The notes: a model not told the origin generated them from the letters alone. DNA of 46,217 bases from Staphylococcus intermedius NCTC 11048 (GCF_002902385.1 NZ_PPQH01000034.1:1-46217); one strand, 5' to 3'; positions 30,017-39,980 are shown, numbered from the stretch's first letter. Numbers and translations are program-made.

Positions 30017-33000
30017 GTGACATTACAGAATCAAGAAAAATTTAAGATTCTTCTTAAACAAATGAATATGTTAGACCATTTTGATCAGGAATTCGTTGAT
30101 CAAGGCCAATTGACACGTGTAGATGTATCTCAGAAATCTCGAAAGTGGACGTTTCATATCCAATTACCACGATTGTTAAAATATGAAGACTACGCTGTTT
30201 TTACCCATGCGATGAAAGAAAGTTTCCAACATATTGCAGATGTAGATTGGAAAATTACCGTCAATGATACATCCCAACAAGATGAATATTTGCTGAAATA
30301 TTTTGGTGACTGTATTGAACAAACACAATTGTCGCCTAAAGTGAAAGGACAATTAAAACAAAAGCGTATGATTGTCTCAGGTGATGTCGTAAAAATTCTA
30401 GTCCAAAACGATATTGAAGGGAACCATTTCAATAAAGTATGCAATGGCAGCTTAGTGCGCGCGATGCAACGATGTGGTTTTAATGTGCAACAAGTGGTAT
30501 TTGAAACGGACGAAAGCGGTCATGATGAAGATTTAGCCTCATTGGAAGCACACATTCAAGAAGAAGATGAACAAAGTGCGCGTGAAGCAACGGCTAAAAT
30601 TGAAAAAATGAAAGAGCAACGTGCCCAACAAGATGATGGTGTGACTGTCGATCGTTGTCAAATTGGTAAACCGATTCAAGTTGAGCATGTTCGACCGATC
30701 GAATCGATTATTGAAGAAGAATTTAAAGTGGCCATTGAAGGTGTCATTTTCGATATCAATTTAAAAGAACTGAAAAGTGGCCGTCACATTGTCGAATTAA
30801 AAGTGACAGACTATACCGATTCCTTGGTGCTTAAAATGTTTACACGCAAAAACAAAGATGATTTAGAGCATTTTAAATCATTAAAAGAAGGGCAATGGAT
30901 TCGTGCGCAAGGTCGTATTGAAGAGGACATGTTCATTCGTGACCTTGTGATGATGATGTCTGATATTGAAGCGATTAAACGAACACCAAAAACGGATAAA
31001 GCGCCAGAAAAACGTGTGGAATTCCATTTGCATACGTCTATGAGCCAAATGGATGGTGTGACACACATTGGTGACTATGTCGCGCAAGCTGCACAATGGG
31101 GTCATGATGCGATTGCGGTGACGGACCATAACGTTGTACAGGCTTATCCTGATGCGCATGCTGCAGCCGAAAAACACGGCATTAAAATGATTTATGGTAT
31201 GGAAGGGATGCTCGTTGATGACGGTGTACCGATTGCTTATAAACCGAGTGACATCATGCTGCAAGATGCGACCTATGTTGTATTTGACGTCGAGACAACG
31301 GGTTTATCCAATCAATACGATAAAATTATTGAGTTAGCCGCGGTGAAAGTGAAAAATGGCGAAATTATTGATAAATTCGAGCGTTTTAGTAATCCACATG
31401 AAAAGTTAACTGAGACAATTAAAAACTTGACGCACATTTCAGATGATATGTTAAAAAATGCACCTGAAATTGAAGAAGTGCTCACTGAATTTAAAGAATG
31501 GGTGGGCGATGCGATTTTCGTTGCACATAACGCATCATTCGACATGGGCTTTATTGATACTGGATACGAACGTCTTGGTTTCGGTCCATCGACAAATGCT
31601 GTCATTGATACGCTTGAGCTCTCTCGTACGATTAATACGAGTTACGGTAAACATGGCTTGAACTTTTTAGCGAAAAAATATGGTGTTGAACTCACACAAC
31701 ATCACCGTGCAATTTACGATACAGAAGCAACGGCATATATATTCGTGAAAATGTTAGCGCAATTAAAAGCGTTAGATGTGCATAACCATCAAGATATTAA
31801 TAAAAAGTTATCAAACGAAGATGCCTATAAACGTGCGCGTCCACAACACGTTACGTTAATTGTACAAAATCAAACAGGTCTTAAAAACTTGTTCAAAATT
31901 GTCAGTGCGTCACTCGTTCAATACTATTACCGTACACCACGTATCCCGCGGTCATTACTTGATGAACATCGAGAAGGTTTGTTAGTCGGGACGGCTTGTG
32001 ATGAAGGTGAAGTATTTACTGCAGTGATGCAACGGGATCAGTCAGAAGTGGAACGAATCGCGAAGTACTATGATTATATTGAAGTACAACCGCCTGCGTT
32101 ATATCAAGATTTACTCGATCGTGACTTGATTCGTGATAATGAAACGCTTGTTGAAATTTATGAACGGATTTTAAAAGTAGGGGAAACGAATCAAATTCCT
32201 GTCATCGCAACGGGAAATGCCCACTACTTACACGAACATGATGCGATTGCACGTCGTATTTTAATTGCAGCACAGCCTGGTAACCCACTGAACCGTTCGA
32301 CGTTACCAGAAGCTCATTTTAGAACGACGGATGAAATGTTAGATGCATTCCATTTCTTAGGAGAGGAACGTGCACATCAAATCGTCGTTGAAAATACACG
32401 TGCGTTGGCAGAGCGAATCGAAAAAGTCGTTCCAATTAAAGATAAACTGTATACGCCAAACATGGACGGGGCCAATGAAGAAATCCGTGAAATGAGTTAC
32501 CGTAATGCGAAGAAACTGTATGGTGAAGATTTGCCACAGATTGTTATCGATCGTTTAGAAAAAGAGCTAGAAAGTATTATCGGTAATGGATTTGCGGTCA
32601 TTTATTTAATTTCACAACGTCTCGTTAAAAAATCATTAGAAGATGGCTATTTAGTTGGTTCTCGTGGTTCGGTCGGTTCGAGCTTTGTGGCGACGATGAC
32701 TGAAATTACAGAAGTGAATCCATTGCCACCGCATTACATTTGCCCAAGCTGTAAAAAAAGCGAGTTTTTCGATGATGGTTCGGTCGGTTCCGGCTTTGAC
32801 CTGCCAGATAAAACGTGTGAATGCGGTACAGCGATGATTAAAGAGGGACAAGATATTCCGTTCGAAACGTTCTTAGGTTTTAAAGGAGATAAAGTTCCCG
32901 ATATCGACTTGAACTTCAGTGGTGAATATCAACCGAAAGCCCATAACTACACGAAAGTCTTGTTCGGTGAGGAGTATGTCTACCGTGCAGGAACAATTGG

Positions 33001-34324
33001 TACAGTCGCTGAAAAAACAGCATTTGGTTTCGTTAAAGGTTACTTAAATGATCAAGGCATTCATAAGCGTGGTGCAGAAGTAGATCGTCTCGTAAAAGGG
33101 TGTACAGGTGTGAAACGGACAACAGGTCAACACCCGGGTGGGATTATCGTTGTTCCAGATTATATGGATATTTTTGACTTTACACCGATTCAATATCCCG
33201 CAGATGATCAAAGCTCAAGTTGGATGACGACGCACTTTGACTTCCATTCGATTCATGATAATGTTCTGAAGCTCGATATTCTCGGGCACGATGATCCAAC
33301 CATGATTCGGATGTTGCAAGACTTGTCAGGTATTGATCCGAAGACAATTCCAGTGGACGATCAACAAACGATGGGGATTTTTAGTTCTCCTGAAGCGCTC
33401 GGTGTGACAGAAGAGGAAATTTTGGCGAAAACCGGCACGTTCGGTGTGCCAGAATTTGGGACAGGCTTCGTACGTCAAATGTTAGAAGATACGAAACCAA
33501 CAACTTTCTCAGAGCTCGTACAAATTTCTGGACTTTCACACGGAACAGACGTATGGCTTGGAAATGCGCAAGAACTGATTCGCAGTGGGACTTGTACGCT
33601 ATCAAGCTGTATCGGTTGTCGTGACGACATTATGGTGTACTTGATGTATGCTGGTTTAGAGCCGTCACTTGCCTTTAAAATTATGGAAGCCGTACGTAAA
33701 GGTAAAGGTTTAACTGAAGAATTTGAACAAGTGATGAGAGAAAACAATGTGCCGGATTGGTATATGGATTCTTGTAAAAAAATTAAATACATGTTCCCAA
33801 AAGCCCACGCCGCAGCTTATGTATTAATGGCTGTACGTATTGCTTATTTCAAAGTCCATCATCCGCTTTATTATTATGCAAGTTACTTTACTGTACGTGC
33901 ATCAGACTTTGATTTGATTACGATGGTGAAAGACAAAGATAGTATCCGCCAAACAGTCAAAGATATGTATGCACGATACATGGATTTGGGCAAAAAAGAA
34001 AAAGACGTATTAACCGTATTAGAAATTATGAATGAAATGGCGCATCGTGGTTATCGCATGCAGCCGGTTAACCTAGAAAAGAGTCAAGCATACGAATTCA
34101 TTATTGAAGGTTATACATTAATTCCACCATTCGTTGCTGTACCAGGTCTTGGTGAAAACGTGGCGAAACGTATAGTTGAAGCACGTAACGAAGGGCCATT
34201 CTTATCGAAAGAAGATTTAAACAAAAAAGCCGGCGTATCGCAAAAAATCATTGAATACCTTGATAGTTTAGGTTCATTACCGAACATGCCAGACAAAGCA
34301 CAGTTGTCAATCTTTGATATGTAG
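30017..34324 (+). CDS. polC: DNA polymerase III subunit alpha, Gram-positive type PolC
   Basis: This 1435-residue replicative polymerase has an N-terminal OB region, a PHP domain starting near EFHLHTSMSQMDG (about 335), an inserted 3'-5' exonuclease (FDVETTGL near 423, HNASFDMGFIDTGYERL), the polymerase palm with DIDLNFSG, and a C-terminal helix-hairpin-helix (PGLGENVAKRIVEAR). The GTG at 30017 has AAGGTGG eight bases before it and gives the usual N-terminus; the earlier GTG at 30005 overlaps that Shine-Dalgarno. One oddity: the zinc knuckle has CPSC (residues 909 and 912) but then CEC (934 and 936) instead of CxxC. The gene stands alone between the repeat cluster and the rimP operon. Confidence 0.97.
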   Translation: MTLQNQEKFKILLKQMNMLDHFDQEFVDQGQLTRVDVSQKSRKWTFHIQLPRLLKYEDYAVFTHAMKESFQHIADVDWKITVNDTSQQDEYLLKYFGDCIEQTQLSPKVKGQLKQKRMIVSGDVVKILVQNDIEGNHFNKVCNGSLVRAMQRCGFNVQQVVFETDESGHDEDLASLEAHIQEEDEQSAREATAKIEKMKEQRAQQDDGVTVDRCQIGKPIQVEHVRPIESIIEEEFKVAIEGVIFDINLKELKSGRHIVELKVTDYTDSLVLKMFTRKNKDDLEHFKSLKEGQWIRAQGRIEEDMFIRDLVMMMSDIEAIKRTPKTDKAPEKRVEFHLHTSMSQMDGVTHIGDYVAQAAQWGHDAIAVTDHNVVQAYPDAHAAAEKHGIKMIYGMEGMLVDDGVPIAYKPSDIMLQDATYVVFDVETTGLSNQYDKIIELAAVKVKNGEIIDKFERFSNPHEKLTETIKNLTHISDDMLKNAPEIEEVLTEFKEWVGDAIFVAHNASFDMGFIDTGYERLGFGPSTNAVIDTLELSRTINTSYGKHGLNFLAKKYGVELTQHHRAIYDTEATAYIFVKMLAQLKALDVHNHQDINKKLSNEDAYKRARPQHVTLIVQNQTGLKNLFKIVSASLVQYYYRTPRIPRSLLDEHREGLLVGTACDEGEVFTAVMQRDQSEVERIAKYYDYIEVQPPALYQDLLDRDLIRDNETLVEIYERILKVGETNQIPVIATGNAHYLHEHDAIARRILIAAQPGNPLNRSTLPEAHFRTTDEMLDAFHFLGEERAHQIVVENTRALAERIEKVVPIKDKLYTPNMDGANEEIREMSYRNAKKLYGEDLPQIVIDRLEKELESIIGNGFAVIYLISQRLVKKSLEDGYLVGSRGSVGSSFVATMTEITEVNPLPPHYICPSCKKSEFFDDGSVGSGFDLPDKTCECGTAMIKEGQDIPFETFLGFKGDKVPDIDLNFSGEYQPKAHNYTKVLFGEEYVYRAGTIGTVAEKTAFGFVKGYLNDQGIHKRGAEVDRLVKGCTGVKRTTGQHPGGIIVVPDYMDIFDFTPIQYPADDQSSSWMTTHFDFHSIHDNVLKLDILGHDDPTMIRMLQDLSGIDPKTIPVDDQQTMGIFSSPEALGVTEEEILAKTGTFGVPEFGTGFVRQMLEDTKPTTFSELVQISGLSHGTDVWLGNAQELIRSGTCTLSSCIGCRDDIMVYLMYAGLEPSLAFKIMEAVRKGKGLTEEFEQVMRENNVPDWYMDSCKKIKYMFPKAHAAAYVLMAVRIAYFKVHHPLYYYASYFTVRASDFDLITMVKDKDSIRQTVKDMYARYMDLGKKEKDVLTVLEIMNEMAHRGYRMQPVNLEKSQAYEFIIEGYTLIPPFVAVPGLGENVAKRIVEARNEGPFLSKEDLNKKAGVSQKIIEYLDSLGSLPNMPDKAQLSIFDM

Positions 34325-34332
34325 AGATAAAT

Positions 34333-34361
34333 TTGTCGGGAAAAGCAATCTATGGTATAAT
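34333..34361 (+). promoter_or_regulatory. Promoter of the rimP-nusA-infB operon
   Basis: TTGTCG at 34333-34338 and TATAAT at 34356-34361 are separated by 17 bases, and TGG before the -10 makes it an extended -10. It starts nine bases after the polC stop. The predicted transcript begins near 34368 and meets the hairpin at 34393 early. Confidence 0.75.
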
Positions 34362-34392
34362 GATGTTGCTTATAAAATTAGACTCAAGTAGG

Positions 34393-34417
34393 AAGAGTGG
34401 GTATTACCCGCTCTTTT
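34393..34417 (+). promoter_or_regulatory. Terminator-like hairpin in the rimP leader
   Basis: AAGAGTGGGT pairs perfectly with ACCCGCTCTT (one G-T) across a three-base loop and ends in TTTT. It lies between the operon promoter and rimP, about 30 bases before the ATG. As polC ends far upstream of the promoter, it can act either as the polC terminator or as an attenuator of the new transcript. Because nusA, a termination/pausing factor, is in this operon, feedback is an attractive possibility. Confidence 0.65.
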
Positions 34418-34448
34418 CTATTTGTTTGTCAGTCATAAGGGGGCTCGT

Positions 34449-34916
34449 ATGAGTAAAGTTACAGAGCAAGTTGAAACCATAATACAACCTGTCCTTGACG
34501 AATTAAACTTTGAATTAGTAGACATTGAGTTTGCTAAAGAAGGTCGCGATCATTATTTACGTATCGCAATTGATAAACCAGGCGGCGTCGATTTAAATGA
34601 TTGCACACTCGCATCAGAACGCATTAGTGAAGTGATGGACGAACAAGATCCGATTTCACAAGCGTATTATTTAGACGTCTCATCACCAGGTGCAGAACGT
34701 CCAATTAAAAATGAAAAAGGTTTTCAAAATGCGATTGAACAACCGATTTTTGTATCATTATATGCACCTATTGATGGTGACAAAGAATGGTTAGGTCATT
34801 TGAAGTCAGTTACTGAAGATACCATTACTATGGAAGTAAAAGTCAAAGCGAAGACAAAAACCATCACGATCCCACGTGATAAAATCGCTAAAGCACGTCA
34901 TGCAGTGATGCTTTAA
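34449..34916 (+). CDS. rimP: Ribosome maturation factor RimP
   Basis: This 155-residue protein acts in 30S subunit maturation. LNFELVDIEFAKEGRDHYLR (about 20-39) and YYLDVSSPGAERPIK (about 75-89) are family patterns. The open frame extends nine codons upstream, but ATG at 34449 follows AAGGGGGCT and gives the expected N-terminus. First gene of the rimP-nusA-rnpM-ylxQ-infB operon; nusA begins 20 bases downstream. Confidence 0.96.
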   Translation: MSKVTEQVETIIQPVLDELNFELVDIEFAKEGRDHYLRIAIDKPGGVDLNDCTLASERISEVMDEQDPISQAYYLDVSSPGAERPIKNEKGFQNAIEQPIFVSLYAPIDGDKEWLGHLKSVTEDTITMEVKVKAKTKTITIPRDKIAKARHAVML

Positions 34917-34936
34917 AGACGTAAGGAGGAAAATGA

Positions 34937-36121
34937 GTGGAAAGCAACGAATTATTATTAGCAACAGAATATTTAGAAAAAGAGAAGAAAATTCCTAGAG
35001 CAGTTTTAGTAGATGCAATTGAGGCAGCTTTAATTACGGCATATAAGAAAAACTATGACAGCGCACGTAATGTCCGTGTTGAATTGAATTTAGACAGTGG
35101 GACATTCCGCGTGATTTCTCGTAAAGAGGTTGTAGAAGAAGTATTTGATCACCGTGAAGAAATCGATTTATCGACAGCATTAGTGAAAAACCCAGCGTAC
35201 GAAATTGGTGATATTTATGAAGAAGACGTGACACCAAAAGACTTTGGTCGTGTGGGTGCACAAGCGGCGAAACAAGCTGTCATGCAACGTTTACGTGATG
35301 CTGAACGTGAAATTTTATACGAAGAGTTCATTGATAAAGAAGATGACATTATGACTGGTGTCATTGACCGTGTGGACCATCGTTATGTTTACGTGAATTT
35401 AGGTCGTACGGAAGCGGTATTATCTGAAGCAGAACGTAGCCCGAATGAAACGTATCTTCCAAATGAACGCATCAAAGTGTATGTGAACAAAGTGGAACAA
35501 ACGACAAAAGGGCCACAAATATTCGTATCACGTAGTCATCCAGGTTTATTGAAACGTCTTTTTGAACAAGAAGTCCCTGAAATTTTCGAAGGTACTGTTG
35601 AAGTGAAGTCTGTAGCGCGTGAAGCGGGAGACCGTTCAAAAATTAGTGTGTACTCAGAAAACCCAGATATCGATGCAGTCGGTGCATGTGTTGGCGCGAA
35701 AGGTGCTCGTGTAGAAGCGGTTGTTGCTGAATTAGGCGGCGAAAAAATCGATATCGTTCAATGGAGTGAAGATCCAAAAGTATTCGTACGTAATGCCTTG
35801 AGCCCTTCACAAGTCATTGATGTCATTGTAGACGAAGAAAATCAATCGACTACAGTGATCGTTCCAGATTATCAATTGTCATTAGCTATTGGTAAACGTG
35901 GACAAAACGCAAGACTTGCTGCGAAATTAACAGGCTGGAAAATCGATATTAAATCAGAAACAGATGCCAAAGCGCTAGGAATTGGTGAAGAAGAAGTGGC
36001 TACACCAGTTGCTGAAACAGAGCCAGAAGCGATGACGGCTGAAGATATTGATTTAGTAGCAATGACAGATGAACATATTGAAAACAATGCAAGCTTAGAG
36101 GATGAAAGTAAAGAGAACTAG
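34937..36121 (+). CDS. nusA: Transcription termination/antitermination factor NusA
   Basis: This 394-residue RNA polymerase-binding factor controls pausing, termination and antitermination. The N-terminal polymerase-binding domain (1-~125) is followed by an S1 domain ([20 protein letters not shown]) and two KH domains ([33 protein letters not shown]), then an acidic tail of about 45 residues. The start is GTG at 34937 with AAGGAGG eight bases before it; the nearby ATG at 34933 is out of frame. It lacks the C-terminal acidic repeats of proteobacterial NusA, as expected for Firmicutes. Confidence 0.98.
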   Translation: MESNELLLATEYLEKEKKIPRAVLVDAIEAALITAYKKNYDSARNVRVELNLDSGTFRVISRKEVVEEVFDHREEIDLSTALVKNPAYEIGDIYEEDVTPKDFGRVGAQAAKQAVMQRLRDAEREILYEEFIDKEDDIMTGVIDRVDHRYVYVNLGRTEAVLSEAERSPNETYLPNERIKVYVNKVEQTTKGPQIFVSRSHPGLLKRLFEQEVPEIFEGTVEVKSVAREAGDRSKISVYSENPDIDAVGACVGAKGARVEAVVAELGGEKIDIVQWSEDPKVFVRNALSPSQVIDVIVDEENQSTTVIVPDYQLSLAIGKRGQNARLAAKLTGWKIDIKSETDAKALGIGEEEVATPVAETEPEAMTAEDIDLVAMTDEHIENNASLEDESKEN

Positions 36122-36132
36122 GAGGGATTTTT

Positions 36133-36420
36133 ATGAAAAAGAAAAAAATTCCTATGAGAAAATGTATTTTATCTAATGAGATGAAACCTAAAAAAGATAT
36201 GATTCGTGTGGTCAAAAATAAAGAAGGCGAAATTTCAGCAGACGTATCAGGAAAAATGCCAGGACGTGGGGCTTACGTGTCTAAGGACATTGCTTTAATT
36301 GAAAAGGCACAACAAGCGCACAAATTAGAAGACTATTTTAAAGCGTCAGCAGAAACACTTGATCCTGTTTACAAAGAAATTATACGTCTCATTTATAGAG
36401 AAGAGATTCCGACAAAATGA
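36133..36420 (+). CDS. rnpM: RNase P modulator RnpM (YlxR)
   Basis: This small basic protein of 95 residues has PMRKCILSNEMKPKKDMIRVV at the start (given in full length 21 in the gene, first part PMRKCILSNEM) and GKMPGRGAYVSKD in the middle, both YlxR signatures. The family is RNA-binding and in B. subtilis modulates RNase P. It sits 11 bases after nusA and its last four bases overlap ylxQ, so it is part of the operon. Confidence 0.93.
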   Translation: MKKKKIPMRKCILSNEMKPKKDMIRVVKNKEGEISADVSGKMPGRGAYVSKDIALIEKAQQAHKLEDYFKASAETLDPVYKEIIRLIYREEIPTK

Positions 36421-36722
36421 ATGAACAACAATTTTTGAATTTTTTAGGTTTGGCGATGCGTGCGGGCAAAGTGAAGACGGGCGAATCTGTCATCATTACT
36501 GAAGTGAAAAAGCGTCGTTTAAAGCTTGTATTGATTGCAAGTGACGCGTCAGAGAGTACGAAAAATAATATCATCAATAAATGTAACAGTTATCAAACAC
36601 CTTATCGCATTGTCAGCAACCGTAACGATTTAGGAGATGCGTTAGGTAAAGGTACACGTGTCAATGTCGGTATTACTGATCAAGGGTTTGCTAAAAAGTT
36701 GATGTCAATGATAGATGAATAA
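36417..36722 (+). CDS. YlxQ family L7Ae-like RNA-binding protein
   Basis: This 101-residue protein of the ribosomal L7Ae/L30e family is always found between ylxR and infB in Firmicutes. [18 protein letters not shown] and [17 protein letters not shown] are the recognisable stretches; the kink-turn-binding fold is inferred from the family. ATGA overlap with rnpM indicates translational coupling. The exact role is not established. Confidence 0.92.
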   Translation: MNEQQFLNFLGLAMRAGKVKTGESVIITEVKKRRLKLVLIASDASESTKNNIINKCNSYQTPYRIVSNRNDLGDALGKGTRVNVGITDQGFAKKLMSMIDE

Positions 36723-36738
36723 TGTTAGGAGTGGTTTA

Positions 36739-38892
36739 ATGAGTAAACAAAGAATTTATGAGTATGCCAAAGCATTAAATGTTAAAAGTAAAGATGTAAT
36801 TGATGAGTTAAAGAAAACGGGAATTGAAGTGTCCAACCACATGCAAACTTTAGAAGATGACCAAGTGAAAGCGTTGGATAAAGTATTCAAAAAAGACCAA
36901 GCTCCGAAACAACAAAAAGAGCAAAAAAATACTCAATCAAATCACAAAAACCAAAAACAAGGTAGTAACCAAAAGCAAAGTAACAACCAAAAACAAAGTA
37001 ATAACCAAAAGCAAGGCAACAACAATCAGCAACAAAAGGGTAAAAACAACGCCCCTAAACAAAACAAGAAAAACAACAAAGGCAATAAAAAACAAAACAA
37101 GAAAAATGCACCACAACAACCAAGTGAACCTAAAGAACTTCCTTCAAAAATCACTTATACTGAAGGCATTACGGTTGGTGAATTATCAGACAAACTAGGT
37201 GTAGATTCATCAGAAATTATTAAAAAGTTATTCTTGCTTGGAATTATGGCAAACATCAACCAATCTTTAGATATTGAAGCACTTGAGTTAGTCGCATCAG
37301 ATTACGGCGTTGAACTTGAAGAAGAAGTGGTCATTGACGATAACGACTTATCAATTTATTTTGATGATGTAGAAGAAGATGAAGATGCGATTGTGCGTCC
37401 AGCTGTTGTGACAATTATGGGACACGTTGACCATGGTAAAACGACATTGCTTGACTCAATCCGTAATACACGTGTGACTGAAGGAGAAGCAGGCGGTATC
37501 ACGCAACATATCGGTGCTTACCAAATCACGAACAATGGCAAAAAAATCACGTTCTTGGATACACCAGGACATGCAGCATTCACAACAATGCGTGCGCGTG
37601 GTGCGCAAGTGACGGACATTACTATTTTAGTTGTAGCGGCTGATGATGGTGTGATGCCTCAAACAATTGAAGCGATTAATCATGCGAAAGAAGCAGACGT
37701 ACCGATTATCGTAGCAGTCAATAAAATGGATAAACCAACAGCAAATCCTGACCGTGTGATGCAAGAATTGGCTGAATACAACCTCATCCCTGAAGACTGG
37801 GGTGGTGACACAATTTTCGTACCACTATCAGCATTAAACGGTGACGGTATTGATGATTTACTTGAAATGCTGATCTTAGTTTCTGAAGTGCAAGAATTGA
37901 AAGCGAACCCGAATAAAGCAGCAGTCGGTACAGTAATCGAGGCTGAATTAGACAAATCACGTGGTCCTGCCGCTTCATTACTTGTCCAAAACGGTACATT
38001 AAATGTCGGCGATGCACTTGTTGTCGGTAATACACATGGTAAAGTACGTGCGATGGTGAATGACCTCGGTAAACGTATTAAAACTGCAGGTCCATCAACA
38101 CCGGTTGAAATTACTGGTTTAAGCGATGTACCACAAGCAGGTGACCGCTTCGTTGTATTCAAAGACGAGAAAAAAGCGCGTCGTATTGGTGAAGCACGTG
38201 AACAAGAAAACATTATCCAACAACGTCAAGAAAGCAAAAACGTGACATTGGATAACTTGTTCGAACAAATGAAACAAGGCGAAATGAAAGACTTGAATGT
38301 CATCATCAAAGGTGACGTACAAGGTTCAGTGGAAGCATTAGCTGCGTCATTAATGAAGATCGATGTTGAAGGTGTCAACGTGCGTATCATTCATACAGCA
38401 ACTGGTGCCATCAACGAATCTGACGTAACATTAGCGCATGCGTCAAACGGTATCATTATCGGCTTTAACGTACGTCCAGATGCAGGGGCAAAACGGGCGG
38501 CAGATGCTGAAAATGTCGACATGCGTTTACACCGTGTCATTTACAACGTCATTGAAGAAATTGAATCTGCAATGAAAGGAATGCTTGATCCTGAATTTGA
38601 AGAAAAAGTCATCGGTCAAGCTGAAGTCCGTCAAACATTCAAAGTATCGAAAGTCGGTACAATTGCGGGTAGTTATGTGACTGAAGGTAAAATCACACGT
38701 GATGCCGGTGTACGTATCATCCGTGACGGTGTCGTATTATTTGAAGGTGAGTTAGATACATTGAAACGTTTCAAAGACGATGCGAAAGAAGTTGCGCAAG
38801 GTTACGAATGTGGTATCACAATCGCAAAATTCAATGATATCAAGGAAGGCGATATTATAGAAGCATTTGTGATGGTAGAAGTAGAAAGATAA
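36739..38892 (+). CDS. infB: Translation initiation factor IF-2
   Basis: This 717-residue GTPase brings initiator fMet-tRNA to the 30S subunit. It has an N-terminal IF2N-like segment ([20 protein letters not shown]), a long Asn/Gln/Lys-rich linker (about 55-140) with tandem repeats, a second IF2N unit ([20 protein letters not shown]), then the G domain with [12 protein letters not shown] (about 229), [15 protein letters not shown] and NKMDKP, and two beta-barrel domains with the C-terminal tRNA-binding part. The ATG at 36739 follows TTAGGAGTGG; the frame is open eight codons further up. A terminator follows at 38907. Confidence 0.98.
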   Translation: MSKQRIYEYAKALNVKSKDVIDELKKTGIEVSNHMQTLEDDQVKALDKVFKKDQAPKQQKEQKNTQSNHKNQKQGSNQKQSNNQKQSNNQKQGNNNQQQKGKNNAPKQNKKNNKGNKKQNKKNAPQQPSEPKELPSKITYTEGITVGELSDKLGVDSSEIIKKLFLLGIMANINQSLDIEALELVASDYGVELEEEVVIDDNDLSIYFDDVEEDEDAIVRPAVVTIMGHVDHGKTTLLDSIRNTRVTEGEAGGITQHIGAYQITNNGKKITFLDTPGHAAFTTMRARGAQVTDITILVVAADDGVMPQTIEAINHAKEADVPIIVAVNKMDKPTANPDRVMQELAEYNLIPEDWGGDTIFVPLSALNGDGIDDLLEMLILVSEVQELKANPNKAAVGTVIEAELDKSRGPAASLLVQNGTLNVGDALVVGNTHGKVRAMVNDLGKRIKTAGPSTPVEITGLSDVPQAGDRFVVFKDEKKARRIGEAREQENIIQQRQESKNVTLDNLFEQMKQGEMKDLNVIIKGDVQGSVEALAASLMKIDVEGVNVRIIHTATGAINESDVTLAHASNGIIIGFNVRPDAGAKRAADAENVDMRLHRVIYNVIEEIESAMKGMLDPEFEEKVIGQAEVRQTFKVSKVGTIAGSYVTEGKITRDAGVRIIRDGVVLFEGELDTLKRFKDDAKEVAQGYECGITIAKFNDIKEGDIIEAFVMVEVER
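36961..37032 (+). repeat. Four tandem 18-base repeats inside infB
   Basis: Units begin at 36961, 36979, 36997 and 37015. The middle two read AGTAAYAACCAAAARCAA and encode SNNQKQ; the outer two are variants. As the unit is a multiple of three, copy changes would keep the frame and only alter the length of the disordered IF-2 linker. A looser copy precedes at 36943. Confidence 0.88.
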
Positions 38893-38906
38893 TGAACTGA
38901 ATGAAA

Positions 38907-38945
38907 CCTCCTTTAGTCTATTTTATGGATTGAAGGAGGATTTTT
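38907..38945 (+). terminator. Intrinsic terminator after infB
   Basis: CCTCCTTTAGTC pairs with GATTGAAGGAGG around an eight-base loop, followed by ATTTTTA. It closes the rimP-infB transcription unit, so rbfA 1.8 kb further on needs its own promoter. Confidence 0.85.
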
Positions 38946-39039
38946 AATGGGGAACAAAAGGTTGAATTTAAATACGTGATATCAAAAGCGAGTGAAAGAG
39001 GATGGAAATTTTGATGGTATTGATACATTATTTTGTTTA

Positions 39040-39386
39040 ACTTGCCCTTCCGCTATGAATTGTGTGTTTGATTGCCCTCATGGCTTCGCGTTCTTAGGGG
39101 CTGGCCCTTCAACTAACTAACGCTTGATTAATCTGTTACATTTGTTGAAGCGTTAGTGGATTTTAGGAGCAGTACAGAAATCTGATGTGCAACAAAGATT
39201 TCGTAGTACTGCCCCCGCAAGGCTGACTAGACTTCTCAAAAGTAAAACATTGAGAAGTCAGACAGCTGCTGCGATAAACAGTAGCCACTATCAAAGTTAA
39301 TTGACGTTATTTTGTTTTTTACTTCATCCCTCAAGAGTCTCAGCCTTCTGGCAATCATACTCCAAATACTGAAACAGAGGGCAAGT
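39040..39386 (+). repeat. Structured intergenic repeat, copy D (long form)
   Basis: This copy is closely similar to copy B over its full length. The outer arms are ACTTGCCCT (from 39040) and AGAGGGCAAG (39376-39385); H1 is CTAACGCTT/AAGCGTTAG, H2 and H3 match copies A and B almost base for base. Similarity to B continues to about 39515 on the right, ending ATGTCCCACCCCC; the left flank (39000-39040) is also similar but its GGGACTGGGACAT end is decayed. It accounts for most of the 750-base gap after infB. Confidence 0.87.
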
Positions 39387-39646
39387 TTCTGATGTGAAGA
39401 CAATTCATATCATCCACTTTTTATGTCCAATTCTTCCTCTTTTTCGTCGTTATTATCATCAACTGTAGATATAGATCCACGATAAATAGGACCGGCATTT
39501 CATAATGTCCCACCCCCACTCACTTGTTTTTTTACTGTTAATTCAGCATTGAAATATGAATTTTTTTAAATTAGCAAAAAAACTAAAATGTTATTCCTAT
39601 GAATTTTAAACTTTTGTATAATAAAGAAAAACAAAGGAGGAAATTT

Positions 39647-39886
39647 ATGGGAAAGCTGATTAAGGATTTTGTCATTACATTTGCCATTGGTGTTGGCGTC
39701 GTATTATTGGTGTATTGGATCGGTTATGTGCCACCGAATCCGCGAATATTCAATGCGGTTGACAAAATTACGTTTACACATTTCTTTGAGAATCGTATAT
39801 ATGACAATTGGCTCATGATTGCATTTTTATTTGCCATAGTAGTGACTGTGATTGATGCAGGGAGTTCAAAGAAAGAGGAGAAGTAA
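39647..39886 (+). CDS. Small two-helix membrane protein, unknown function
   Basis: This 79-residue protein has a hydrophobic segment at about residues 8-28 (DFVITFAIGVGVVLLVYWIG), a polar middle (PPNPRIFNAVDKITFTHFFENRIYDN, in part) and a second hydrophobic segment at about 52-70, ending with the charged tail SSKKEEK. The ATG at 39647 has AAAGGAGG at good spacing, and TATAAT at 39617-39622 is a likely -10. I do not recognise the family. It sits between a repeat copy and a type I toxin locus, in a gap that is absent from the S. aureus order I remember, so it looks like accessory DNA. A terminator-like stem follows at 39981. Confidence 0.75.
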   Translation: MGKLIKDFVITFAIGVGVVLLVYWIGYVPPNPRIFNAVDKITFTHFFENRIYDNWLMIAFLFAIVVTVIDAGSSKKEEK

Positions 39887-39980
39887 ACATAGAGCTGATT
39901 CCGATAATGATTTTACAAATTGAGACTGAGTTAGAAGTTATACAAATAAGTCTGTAATGATGCAAAACTGACAACGGTTT

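Noticed and set aside
37680..38213. 177-residue open frame on the minus strand
   Set aside because: Antisense to infB and rich in Ser, Pro and Thr as expected from the complement of its codons; no start context.
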